Assembly: GCA_963082975.1 (NCBI GenBank)
Contig: OY720344.1
Location: 28,555,172-28,619,171, forward strand
Origin: Labia minor
Lineage: Eukaryota; Arthropoda; Insecta; Dermaptera; Spongiphoridae
Reading direction: 5' to 3'
DNA: 64,000 nucleotides
This document shows, in pieces, positions 48,433-60,686 of the stretch. The notes beneath the pieces were generated by a model that saw only the letters and a program-made list of their open reading frames with translations, was not told where the DNA came from and made no database searches. The first letter of the stretch is position 1. The number at the start of each line of letters is the position of its first letter. A program made the position numbers and the translations under genes.

Positions 48433-48587
48433 AATAAAATAATATTTTATTTACTTCATAACATTTATAACATATATATTAATATAATTACAAACAAAAA
48501 ATAATTTACATTTTGCAATTTACACATTTGTTTTTTTGTGGATATATTTATGATCGATGATATTACATCATCTTAATTCATGATATA

Positions 48588-49061
48588 CAAGAGCAGGTCA
48601 ATAAGTCCGTGATTTGTTGATAAAAATTATTTTATTTTTCAACGTAGTCTCTTTTGAGCTCTATACACTTCCAATTTTTTATCCCTTTCAAAAAATAAGA
48701 TTTGTCGGGGACATCAAAATAGATTTGTTTGTGAGATGATTTCATCGTAGGAGTCAAATCTCAAATTCATTTCTTCAGGTTTGGAAAGAAGAAATAGTCA
48801 CTCGGGGCTAAATCCGTAAGATAGGGCGGATGAGGGAGCAACTCGTTTCATTGATTTTCATGGAAATTCACTATTTTCCATTTTCTTCTCACATCTCGAG
48901 GTAGTCTGCTATTAATGGATGTCAAACAAAAATTAAAAGAGCCAGCTGGTTCCAATTTCGACAGGAGTCAGTTGATAGTTGATTGATGACATAATCACTG
49001 TTGCTATTTCATTTAAGAGACAGAAAATTCCAAAAGTCACGAACTTATTGACCTGCCCTCG
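48588..49061 (-). mobile_element. Deleted mariner-like element, copy 3
   Basis: TIRs GAGCAGGTCAATAAGTCCGT and GAACTTATTGACCTGCCCTCG with TA on both sides. It has the same layout as copy 2 with additional small deletions near both ends of the coding remnant. Confidence 0.75.
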
Positions 49062-49064
49062 TAT

Positions 49065-49985
49065 ATATGCATATTTTATTACTTATAGAAATAATATTGA
49101 TAAACCCTTTGCATTTCAAACACATGTATGTTTTTTTTATTTTGTTCACTCTCCTTTATTCTCACAAAAGTTAATTAAAAAATAAACTTTGTGTTATTTT
49201 TATTCATCATCCAATTTGCCTTAAGTCATTCATTGCAATATTTATTTCTCGTAGTTGATCATAAGAGTTTCACGCACGTCCGATGGAACTCTTAATAAAT
49301 GGAAGGATGCCTTCTAAAAACAAAGACAAAACTCGAATGCGAAAGGCAGACTGCGCTTCTACGGAAGCAAAGAACATTTGTTTTATTTATTTATATGTTT
49401 GTTTAAGGAACGTGCTCCAATCTAACCAGAGGCCAAGAAGAGATTTGATCCTATCAATAATATTTTTATATTAATGAAAAAATTTCACTCCCACCTATTT
49501 ACTACCTTCATAATCAATAAATTGAGTTTCGAGTTTTATTTCTTTTAATTTTATATGTATGTAATTTTTTTATAGGAATTTTTTATATGCAATTTTTATC
49601 AATATATATTTTCTAAACTTCCTCTTTATTTTATTAATATTGAATACTTTTTCATTATTAAATTATTAAAAATGAATTAATGTTTATAGTTTAAAAATTA
49701 ATTTACTAAATATTACTTCCAATTAATTATTAGAATAAACGTAAAATACATTTTTCTCCATTATTTATTTTATTTTTATCTTTTCACCTCAACCCATTAA
49801 TTATATACCTAACTTGAGCCAATATACAGATATATACAGTATAGAATATCATTTATTTATTTTTTAATTGGTTCTCTGTGCTTTATAATTATTTCAATTA
49901 ACTTTTTATTTTCTTTTTACACATTTTTTTTATTTGTTTCAAATTTGTTGAATAGTTACTTGGAAGTAGGTATAGTAATATTAAA
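49065..49985. other. AT-rich sequence, nothing recognised
   Basis: The small plus frame at 49283-49474 (RMPSKNKDKTRMRKADCAS..) is Lys/Arg-rich and then becomes low-complexity; not supported as a gene. Confidence 0.4.
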
Positions 49986-49988
49986 AAT

Positions 49989-50081
49989 GTAAACGCGTTA
50001 TGATGGCGCTGTTGTCGGGCAATCAATCATTTGAGAAAGCACATTGTCATTGCCCGACATCAGCGCCACTCTGGCGTTTAC
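49989..50081. mobile_element. GTAAACGC-type MITE, copy 2
   Basis: A ~93-bp inverted repeat with arms of about 40 nt, GTAAACGCGTTATGATGGCG .. TTGTCGGGCAAT and its mirror ATTGCCCGACATCAGCGCCA .. GCGTTTAC. The loop (TTTGAGAAAG) is the reverse complement of the loop of copy 1 (CTTTCTCAA), so the copies are in opposite orientation. Confidence 0.7.
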
Positions 50082-50461
50082 TTTTTACCATCACACACAC
50101 ACACACTATACCTTATAACTTGCAAGTAACGAATTTAATTAAATATTAATAATAGTTTATTTTTATCCTGAATCAGTTATTCTTTATTTTATTTTTATCA
50201 GAATTTAAACAAAGAACAAACAAGTACTAAATATAACAATATATGATTTATTAAAACTGGAATTATTTACTTTTTTCTTAGTTAATATTTCATGAAAAGG
50301 AAAAAATCCAATTTTCATAATTCCAAGAAGGTAAAAAAATAGACTTGATCATAATACGATAAATAAAGTAAATACCATAATAATTTTTCAATAGGTATTT
50401 TGTTATATAAATAGAATATATATTGGATAACAATACTCGATTCATTCTACGTACATGAACG

Positions 50462-50730
50462 TGATTTTTGAAAATGATGATCATCTCTCGATTGTCTTCA
50501 TTGCATCGAGAGGCAAGCACCATCGATGAACATGCAAGCTATCTCTCTCAGCAATTTATTCACCCTCGCCCTCTCTTTCCTCGCCTTCCCTCAGTTAAAC
50601 CAATAACCGCTTTGTCTGGCTATCGTGGTCTGCCGCCTCCTTCCTCTTTTAACGTTCCTCTCAGGGCGCAAATTTCTCCCTCGAATTCTCACTTCAACAA
50701 CGGACGAACACCCATACATAAATAAACATT
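50462..50730 (+). other. GC-raised segment with an 85-codon open frame
   Basis: One frame (50468-50725) runs MKMMIISRLSSLHREASTID.. with a Pro-rich middle (HPRPLFPRLPSVKP, RGLPPPSSFNVPL). Composition is raised compared with flanks. No domain recognised; it may be an exon, a UTR or a regulatory island. Confidence 0.2.
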
Positions 50731-50816
50731 ATATTATGGTACATATATACAATTCAATTTGGAACAAATCTATAATTCATCGAACAGTAATTTAAACTTT
50801 TGCCCTAGTTCTCCAT

Positions 50817-50828
50817 CCCCCCCCCCCC
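50817..50828. repeat. Poly(C) tract, 12 nt
   Basis: A 12-nt C run in otherwise AT-rich sequence. Confidence 0.85.
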
Positions 50829-50983
50829 GATCTTTCCCATCACTCTCTTGTGTATTTATTTCTTCCCTCTACTCAATTGTCAATTATATTCTTCCATTAA
50901 ATTAACCATTTCGATGATTTATCTTTCTGTTCACTCAATGAAATATTTGACATTCTCGAATTAATCTTGCAATATTATTACAA

Positions 50984-51007
50984 TTTTTTTTTTTTTTTTT
51001 TTTTTTT
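50984..51007. repeat. Poly(T) tract, 24 nt
   Basis: A homopolymer T run; it could mark the tail of a minus-strand retroposed sequence, but no body is recognised next to it. Confidence 0.8.
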
Positions 51008-51764
51008 ACAGAACAAAGCCAATTTTTCTTTTCAAATTGGGGAGAAAAAAGATAAAATAAAATTAAAATACAAAGTCAATATAGATTGAATTTTCAATTC
51101 AAATAATTTCACTAAACTTGAATGGAAAATAAAAACTTTTCAAATGCTATAGAAAATTGCAAGGGGGATTTTCAAAAGTGATCCTTATTTTCAACTTTAT
51201 TGACTTGTCCGCTACCTATTCCAAGTTTCCCTGAGATTAAAGCCTATTCTTTTGCCTGGCCCTTTTCGACGAAATACTTTGTTCAAATCATTTCCTTCCA
51301 ATAGGGATTAAATAAAGGCATTGGTCTCCAAATAGAAAGGGGTGCGCTTCCAATAAAATCGTGTTTAGAGAGATTTCGTTTTCATTTCATTTCACAGTTT
51401 TTTTTTTCTTGTATTTTAAGAAACAAAATATATATATATTCACAATACTTCCAATTCATATAATTTAATATATTATTATTATTATTATTCAAGAATTTTA
51501 AATTCAATTTTTATAATTTAATTTTTTGTTTTTGTTTCAGGTAAATATATTTGGATACAAACACAAATGTTAAAGTACGAACTTTAATGTATTTTAAAAC
51601 AGATTTTAACGTGTGAGTATTATTCAATCTTATATTCAAATGCTTGTGAATTTTAAATAAATAAACTTATAATTAATAATCAATCAATATTAATTCAAAA
51701 TATTCCATTTATTTAAAAAAAGGATAATTAATAATTCCAATATCAAATAAATCTTATATTATAC

Positions 51765-51984
51765 TAGCAAAATTATGTTATATCCACAGGCCATACTTTT
51801 CTGCCTTTCAGTGCATTAATACGTACGTAAGGGTTGTATGTTTTATGACTATTTTTTTAATTTATGTTCTTTTAAATTATTTGAAATTGTTTTATATATT
51901 TTGTCGTTTATTTATTTTTTTAATAATAATCTTAATCTTAAATATTCATAGTTCATAAAAAGTACCGAGCGGCGGTGGCTCGGT
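51765..51984 (+). repeat. Interspersed repeat with terminal hairpin, partner of 2610-2795
   Basis: About 200 nt match the 2.6-kb segment in inverse orientation. At the right side lies a hairpin ACCGAGC/GCTCGGT (51964-51984) with a GC-rich loop, unusual in this AT-rich setting. Confidence 0.5.
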
Positions 51985-52899
51985 GAACCAGGTATTTCAT
52001 ATTTAACAACAATAACTTATTTTGAATTATTGATAAAAGTTAATATTAATATTAATTTAATAATTAATTAAAATTCTTGACAATATTATTTATACTATAT
52101 ATGGTATATACATAAGCGCATAAAGCGTATTATATTAATTAATATTCAAAAATTATAATAATCTTTAAATAATTAATTGCAAAATGAGACTAGGAAAGTG
52201 GGATGTTACTAAAGCAAAGAGCGACCTGCCAACATAATTAATGAGTAATTTGAATAATTTTAGTGACCATCACTATCCTCAATCTTTTTTTCAAAAATAA
52301 TTTTTTTAATATCTTTAATTATTAATAATTTAATTCTTTTTTCAACATTTATTATAAAGTAAAATAAAAAGAAACGATATATTTTTTTTAATTTAAAGCT
52401 TTTATATCATTACATTATTTAATTACTTGATGAAATTAACTTTTATCTATTCATATTATTTTATATTCATTTCTAATAGATTAAGATGATTTCAATTAAT
52501 TTTCATGAATTAAGTAGATCATTTTATTATATTAGAAACTCGAAAGATATTTTCAATTGTAATTATAATATAATCGATAATAAATTTAATTAATATTCCA
52601 GTTATTTTATTATCATATTTAATTCTTAGATATGTATAATTATAAAATTCTTCATATCTTTGCTATCATTCATTTTTTTGTTCAAGTGAACTGTTATAAG
52701 CCTGCGTTGATTTATTTCTATGACTAGATTCCACTTTCCATTCTCACTCACTCAATGGAACTTAGATGAATAGTGTGGTTGTGTTATGCGTTTGACCTTA
52801 TGATTCAGTTCTTCGTCCGGTGCTCCTCTACATCTATATACATGTATCTACATATATATATATATATATATATAGTTTATCGCTCTACGTGTTGCTGTC

Positions 52900-52980
52900 G
52901 TTGGCTCATGATAATAGGTCGCATTAGCTCACTCGGCAGACGGTCAATAATGGCTAAACGATGAGTGTTACGTGACCACT
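52900..52980 (+). other. tRNA-A-box-like sequence
   Basis: TTAGCTCACTCGGCAGACGG resembles a tRNA D-arm/A box (TAGCTCAGTNGG), and GGTC (52917) could pair with GACC (52974). No B box follows at the right distance, so this is not an intact tRNA; a decayed tRNA or SINE head is possible. Confidence 0.2.
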
Positions 52981-53620
52981 AATCTTAATATTATAAATAA
53001 TTTTACGAAATAATTGAAATAAATGATCTTTCATATTTTATTTGACTATCTCTATAAATAGTTCAAAAATTAATGAATTTAATCCGTAAAATTTAAATTA
53101 ACATTACAAGTTGAGTCTTAAGGTCGTCAATTCATGAATTTATTTAGATTGAGAATTATATAATATATAATATATTTTTGTAGCGTTATATAATATTAAA
53201 TATATGTATTTGACAAAAAAATTCAAATTTAAATACGGTAATATATGTTTAATGGGTCCCTTAATTTTAGAATTAAAATTAAAAAGATTACAAATTTTCT
53301 AATTATTCTTTCTAGTTAATTATTTCTTTAAAATTTCAATAAAAAATTTTTATTCAAATTTAATTTTAAAGGAAATTTAAAATTAATTTTAAAGAAAATA
53401 AAAAAACAAATAATACATATAGGATATATGCCAGTATAAGGACGGCTCTAATGCTTTCTTTTAAATTCATAGAAATCTTTAAGAGTTGGCAAATTTTCTT
53501 TTAATTCTTAGTACATGGATTCACAACGTAGTCCTTGTGAGACTATTTTAGTGCTTTCATTTATTATGTTACAAATGTTAGCAGAAAACTTACAATGTCA
53601 ATCTTCGCATAAAATTTAAT

Positions 53621-54238
53621 TTTTACTATCTCGCCAGAGATAGTATTGCGATCACGAAAATTTTCGATGTTGAGATTTTGATGTTTTTATACGTTTTGAA
53701 GGTTCCTGAATCATTTTCACTAAGGTTGAGAAAAATGTCTGTGTGTGTGTGTGTGTATGTGTGTGTGTATGTATGTAGACAAGATTACGCAAAAACGGTT
53801 TGAGCTAGAATGATGCAATTTGGTACATGAGCATTATTCAAAATTCATAGTTTTCTATCAACTTTTGAGAATTGTAGCTCAACCGGAAGAGGGTCATTAC
53901 CTACAACGTTTTGATTTTTTTTCCTCTAAAGTGACCGTAAAATAAAGATATATGTTTGATAATTTTTCACATGATTAATAATTGTATAAAACTGCTATAT
54001 ATAGAATTTCAGCTTGATTGAATCGCTGAAAGTACCAGAATTAATTTTTTAACACTGCAAATCTCATGCGCCAACACGTGACGTGGTGCCATCAACAAAA
54101 AGCCAAACATGCGCTGGTTTAATATTTATTATTTATAATTTATAATTAATTAAATTTAATTTAAATATAATATATTATGTTATTTAATCCAATTCTCAAA
54201 TTGCGAGATAGTCGAGTGGAGACACTCCAGCTAATTTA
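53621..54238 (+). mobile_element. DINE-like family 2 element, full length
   Basis: It has TTTTACTATCTCGCCAGAG at the start, a (TG)n tract at 53738-53771, the AACGGTTTGAGCTAGAATGA block, and GCGAGATAGTCGAGTGG with CACTCCAGCTAATTT at the end. About 618 bp and very close to the 13-kb copy. Confidence 0.8.
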
Positions 54239-54319
54239 TATATAATTTGAAGTTTTTTTTAAAAAAGGATGAGAGAGAAAAATCATATAAATTTAGCATT
54301 ATTTTTAAAATCATTTAAG

Positions 54320-55074
54320 CAGTGGCGTACCTAGGAGGGGGCGGTGGGTGCGGTCCGCACCGGGCGGCACTTATCTTGGGGCGGCATTTTTTATACTTAG
54401 TTATAGTTGTAAAAAGCAACTTATTCATTTCATATTTATTTTTTTTCTTTCTTGAATAATAAATGATTATTATGATTATTATAAGTTTACTATTTGATTT
54501 ATATAAATTATGATTAACTATATGATTTCGAATATTATTCCTCGGTGTATATAAATGCATTTTAGTGTAAATTTTGAATTCTAATTCCAAGAACAGGATA
54601 ATAATTTTAATTTATTGTATTCATTAATATTCGTTGAATTCGTAAACGCATCTTTACGATTTTGTTCGGCAATTTTTCCTAACTAAAATTTTTTGATATC
54701 AGTTTATAAATGTCATTTCTTTTGAAAAGTTTATATGATTACTTTGAAGTGATATATCAATATTTTTTTAAATCATCGATTTTTCTTTTGAAAAGCAGGG
54801 CCGGCGGAAAAAATATAAATATAAATTTTGAGAGCATTATACACGATTTTTCTAGTATGAAAGCTAGAAGAGTAAATATTATATAAATATGTTTACGAGT
54901 GCATACAAATATGTGTAAAAAATTTTCTCTGTTTATTAATTAATATTGATTAAATAACTTAATAATTTATTTATGTGTATTAATTTATAAAAACCACTAT
55001 TTGATTGACTTATAATAGAAAGGGCGGCAAACTGGAGATCGCCCCGAGCGGCAAAAGTTCTAGGTACGCCACTG
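54320..55074. mobile_element. hAT-type non-autonomous element, 755 bp
   Basis: Identical 15-bp TIRs CAGTGGCGTACCTAG and a perfect 8-bp duplication CATTTAAG at 54312-54319 and 55075-55082. The interior is AT-rich; the minus-strand open frames at 54315-54590 and 54936-55130 have no family features. Confidence 0.9.
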
Positions 55075-55084
55075 CATTTAAGTA

Positions 55085-55987
55085 TAGTGAAATTTATAAG
55101 ATAACTATAGTCAATGACTTTCATTATCATAATTTTTAAACAAGTATTGTTTATTTTTTTTTAAAGTAATTTTAAAAGTAAATATTTGATTCAAAAAATA
55201 CCTAATTCTTTATACCTCTTTCACTTCAGAATAAAATTACAACAAATCCCCAAAAAATTGACTTTTCACTTCCACCCATTTTATATCACTCTCTTGGTCT
55301 TTTTCTTTTTTTTTTCAAGCTGATAAAATCAATTGACGGTCCCCTATTGGAGGACTGACCACCCTTTCTATCCTATAGAATTACAATGAGTGAATGAATG
55401 CACAATATCCGAGTTTAAAACATTAACCAATATATTTCACAAAGCAGACACTAGATTAATCTTTTACTTTGATCTTATTATGCAAACAACAAGTCAAAAA
55501 ATAGCATAAAAATAATAAATTTTGTATTAAAAACAGTATTTAACTAGAAATTAAAAATTGGAAACAATAATTAAATTTACCTTAGGTTTATATGTACATA
55601 TATTTTAAATATTTATCATATAAATAATTTTATTTTTATTACAATCATTATCGAAAATTACCAACAGTTATATATAGATCTAAAAGTTATGAAACCCAGA
55701 GGAACAATTAGCTTATCAAAGAAAAAGTTTTAAAAATCTTTTTATATTTGTAGATTAATGTTTAAAATCCATTTAATTATTAATCCTGTTAAATTGTAAT
55801 TTTTTGATAGATATATAAAAATTATTACTTGTATGAAAAAATAATAATAATAATAAAAAAATACAACTTGATTGAAATATCATTTGTTTTTGTTTACATA
55901 CATCAATTGTAATTATTTATAAACATTCTAAATATTGACATTAGTTAAATATCATTAGTTTCTTCTTCTTTTTTTTATTTTATATTA
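55085..55987. other. Upstream region of RSPH9
   Basis: It lies between the hAT element and the RSPH9 start codon and is AT-rich throughout. I cannot place a promoter or 5'UTR; a T-rich tract at 55960-55985 directly precedes the start and might hide an acceptor if a 5' non-coding exon exists. Confidence 0.4.
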
Positions 55988-56214
55988 ATGGATATAAAAT
56001 ATTTATATTTATACAATGAAATCATGAAACATGGTGGTCGATGTCTTTCTGTTAATCAGATAGCTTTGATTGAAAATTCTCTTTTTGAATTGAAAGAAAA
56101 GCATTGTTACAAATACTTTTACTTTCTGGGCCTTATTTTTGGTATCAAAAATGATTATTTTATTGGATTAGCCATAAATGATGATATTATAGAACAACGC
56201 ATATATTATTTCAG
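55988..56214 (+). CDS. RSPH9: RSPH9 exon 1
   Basis: This exon encodes residues 1-75 plus two bases (AG) of the next codon. The donor is TTTCAG|GTATTC with GT at 56215. The reading frame runs on past the donor for about 100 nt as low-complexity sequence that does not resemble the family, so the splice is preferred. It includes the conserved block FLGLIFGIKNDYFIGLAI. Confidence 0.88.
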
Positions 56215-59200
56215 GTATTCAATGAATTTATTTCAACAAATTAATTTCTCTTATATATATATTTATAAATTAATAAAAAAACTTTCATTTGCTAGTGACC
56301 TAATAAATAATATTTAAACCTCATTTAAATGAATTCATAGAAAGTATTTCAGCGAAATGTCATCCATAATTATTTAGATCTTATAGTTAACTTTTATAAG
56401 TGCTTTTGATAATAAAATCATCTAGAATATATAAACTTACTTATCTGTGCATGACTAAATTAATTTCATATAATCGTCATAATTCATAAAGGAGGGAATT
56501 ATTTGTTTTTTGATAAAAAAATCTAATTTTAAAATAGAAAAACAGCTTCTTTCAATTCTAAATAAGGCTTAAGATGATTTTATTTAAACTGACAAAAAAT
56601 ATATGTATTAATATTTACAATTACTTAATACCATTATAAAGAATAATCATAGAATTAAAAAATTATCTTGCAATAGGAGTATTTATTTTCATATAATTGT
56701 TTATAATTTTTTTGTCTCGATTCGATGTTATCTAAATTAAATTTAATTTAAATTTAGATTAAATACTATTTGATATTTTATTAAATAAAAATAATTTCTC
56801 CTAAAAACAAAGATTCTTTTTATAGATAAAGATATTTTTCAAAAATGGGTAATAGGGAAATAAATTCTATTTTACTCTTTGTGATTTATTATTTACTTAC
56901 CAAATATAATGGATAAACGGTGTAGAGCAAAGGTCCTCCCAACTTTTTCAAGTACCACAGAAACATCCATCAAAAATTTCAGGTACCACTAAAATGATTT
57001 CGTAACTACAAGTAAGGTACAACCAGTTCCATAGTTTGAGAACCTCTGGTGTAGAGGATTCACTCAAATCTTACACACATAGTCATAATCATTGGCGTAG
57101 CGTGATCTATTATGTTAGGGTGCAGGGGGGTCCGGGTGTTTCCCCCGGAAAAAATTTTGACAAAATAAATTATTTATTTATTCATAACCTTTAGACTATA
57201 CTTATACGTAATTTAAAGATGTATGTTTACTTTTGGGTTCTTAGTTTTAAATTTAAATTTATTTTTTAGTCAATGTTTGGGGGGGGGGCACGTACCCCGG
57301 CCCGACGCCACTGGTCATAATCACAATACTGATAGTTTTAATTAAATCAAATGTAAATATGATATTTGTTTACAATAAAGGATGAAAAGTAACCTCATGT
57401 AGTATCCATCTCTTTTTTCGACATTAATCGAACCACTGTTTGCTCTCAAACAGCTCACATGCATAATTAATTCATATACTTTTCGTATTATTTTATATCT
57501 TAATAATAAAAACGTAAGAACATACTCAACTAACTTTTAAATTAATATATTTTTATTATTACAATATAATAAATTATATATATTTTAGAATATGTTTATT
57601 TAACTGATTAAAATAACTTGTCGCCCCCTATAAGTAAATGTAATATATACTATACATTAAAATAAATGTTTATACTAAAAAGTAAATATGTATTTTTCAT
57701 TTAATTATTTGAATATAAAAACTGATTACATATATACTAACATTATTTAAAAAAAATGTATATCCATTTATATTTGTTTGACAATTGAAAGTTATAATTC
57801 AAATTATAATTTAGACTTGATAATGATTCCTCTCCACTCATTAATTTTAGATAAAAAAATAAAAATAAAATAAAATTTATTTAAATATCTACATATTACA
57901 ATAAAATCTATTTATCAATTTATATTTTTGGTATTGCTCCAATTCTAAATATTCATTTTCATAATTTTGATTTAATTTTTGCATTAGTATTAATGGAATT
58001 CACTGGGATATCATGGCTAATCCATCCTCAAAAGATAAACTCCTAACTAATAATTGTTACTATCCTTTTAATGGACTACGTACTGAAACAGTCAATGTAT
58101 TGGCCCCGTGGGAGAAACTGGATGATGTGGAGGAAGAAATAGAAGAAATAGAAAATAAAGTGAAAAATTGGAATTTCGAACCAATACACTTTACGAAACA
58201 TTTAGATTACTATACCGATATAGAAGAGGTAATTTTATTTTTTTTTTTTTGGTAATGTCTGTAATCTAAAAAAATATTTATCATTTTTTTTTTTAGAATT
58301 TAAAGGTAAATATTGAAAGTATGCTTTGTGAAAATTTTAATAAAATATGATAAGTGGCTTGTATTGTGACTGTTCAGGAAACAATAGACCTGATTTCTCA
58401 AGACGCTAATTTACTTGAATTCCATAGACTATGTGCTCTCGTGAATTTATTAATGCATGAGGCATTCATTGTCCCCCGAGAATCCATTTTCAAAGATGAA
58501 TCTGGCATGACAAAATTCAACGACCATTTTCAAGGATTGACGGATTACCAGGCCGCCTATTTGACATCGTATGTCCATCTTCGAAAACCAGTAAATTATT
58601 GGAAATCCAATTTGCGTAAAAATCCATCCTATAGCTATAATTTGGATTATTTTGATACTCTTGATAATGAAATTTCGGGAGGTAAAAACTAAGAAATTCT
58701 TTCCTGCTAATTAATAATAGCATTAAGTTTTATATTATTTTAATTTGTTAAAAAAATTTATTAAGAATTATATATTTAATTATTTTTGTTTTATAATTTA
58801 ATAAATTTTAATATATTTATTGATTATTAAAAATATTTAAATATATTCAAAAATAAAAATAAAAATCTAAAAAATAAAGTAAAAATAAAATAAATTAAAA
58901 ATACACACATGCAAACATACACTTACTCTTACATTCTTAAACTTACATTATATTTACCAAATTTTAATTTACTCGTACTATGTATATATATATATTCTTA
59001 TATATATTGTCTATAAAAATTTGATTATTTTAGAATTTATGAATATCTCATTATAATTTATTTCATCCTATTATTATTAATTTCCTAATTATATTTTTTA
59101 CCGACCGACGATAGTAAGGGAGGTATTGTTTTCACACCAAATTTCACATGTGGAGATTTTTACATATCTCCACGAATCATGCATTTTCTTAACAGAAAAA

Positions 59201-60650
59201 AGTATTTTTAGCATGATGTCTGTCCGTCCGTCCGTCCGTCCGTATAGATGTGTACAGCCTGAACGGCTCAACCGATTTTGATGAAATTTGGTATATTTAC
59301 TTAATGCATCAGTGGAATGAATTGATCAACTTTTGGTGCAAATCCGGAAACCGGAAGTGGTAGTATTAGCGATCGACGATAGGAAGGGAAGGGTTATTTT
59401 CATACCAAATTTCACATGAGGAGATTTTTTACATATCATCACGAATCATTCACTTTGCATTGGTTTTATACTCGAGAAAAATCATCTTTATTAGTTTTTT
59501 CTTAATTATAATTATATGACGTCATCCAGCCATTCATGACGTCACAGCCTGGTCTTACATATATATTATAAATAAAATAAAATTAAAAATATTTATGTTA
59601 TATCCATATCTGTTTTTATTACATTAATAGATATATTAAAATTATTTGAAATTGTTTCAGTAGCTGGAAATTAATTTATTTCAAACCGTCAGTCGGTTCG
59701 GACATGGCCACAGGTCAACTTATTTTTTTTAAAAATATTGATCTTTAATATTCTCATAACACAGTAAGAGTAATGAATTCATATCATAATCAGACTAAAT
59801 TCATCAAAGATAATTGTTAATTTTAAAATATAAATTAGTCATATTTAGAGAATAGTTAAAATAATTACAATATTTTTGTTAATATTGAAATTAAATCAAA
59901 CAATTTTATAATATTCCCCATTTCTATAAAAATTTAAATTAATTTTTTTTTTTGTTTATTTCATTTTCATTTTAATTAAAAATTTTATTTTTGTTTATAT
60001 TTATACACATAATATATTTATATATTTATACTCTTTAGAATACTTATGATAGTTTTAAATTATATATTAATTATATCTTCAAAGTGAATAATCATTGTTT
60101 AGTTATTGTTTGAAGACAATCCAATCAAATAAGATTTTCAGTGTATATTCATGAAATTAAATCTTGTTTTTGGTTAAATAATGAGATTTTTATATATTTA
60201 GTTTTGATTTTGAACAATTTAATTCATTTTTCATTCAAAAAAAAAATAAAAAAATAAATGAAATAAATAATATTAATTATTTGATTTATAAGTATTATTT
60301 CATTCGTTTTTTATTTGTTTATTCATTAAAAAATTCTTTAAAGTTTAAATATTCCTATATATACCTAATACATAGAGATAAATGTTTTTTATTACTTTTG
60401 ATCTAAAACTTTTAAATTTATTTTTTTTCCTTTGTTAAAAACATTTTTAAAATATCATTTATTTAGCTCTCATTCTTTAAGTTATATATAATTTTTCGTT
60501 GGCATTTATTACTAAATATTAAATATTGATTCTTAACGTATATATATTTATAATATTGGAGAAGAGTAATAAGTAGGAAGATTAAGACATTGGAAATGAT
60601 CTTAGATCTGCTAATATTAGGGATATGAATTGGAAAATAAAAATGAATTG

Positions 60651-60686
<36 letters not shown>

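Larger units (their letters stand above)
50830..53615. other. AT-rich sequence with repeat partner at 51.8 kb
   Basis: 51175-51400 is somewhat less AT-rich but has no open frame. The remainder is AT-rich without supported genes, apart from the entries listed at 51765 and 52900. Confidence 0.4.

Noticed and set aside
58013-58255. Stand-alone 80-residue ORF starting at an internal ATG
   Set aside because: The upstream acceptor and phase show that it is exon 2 of RSPH9 and that its last residues (ILFFFFW) are intron read-through.
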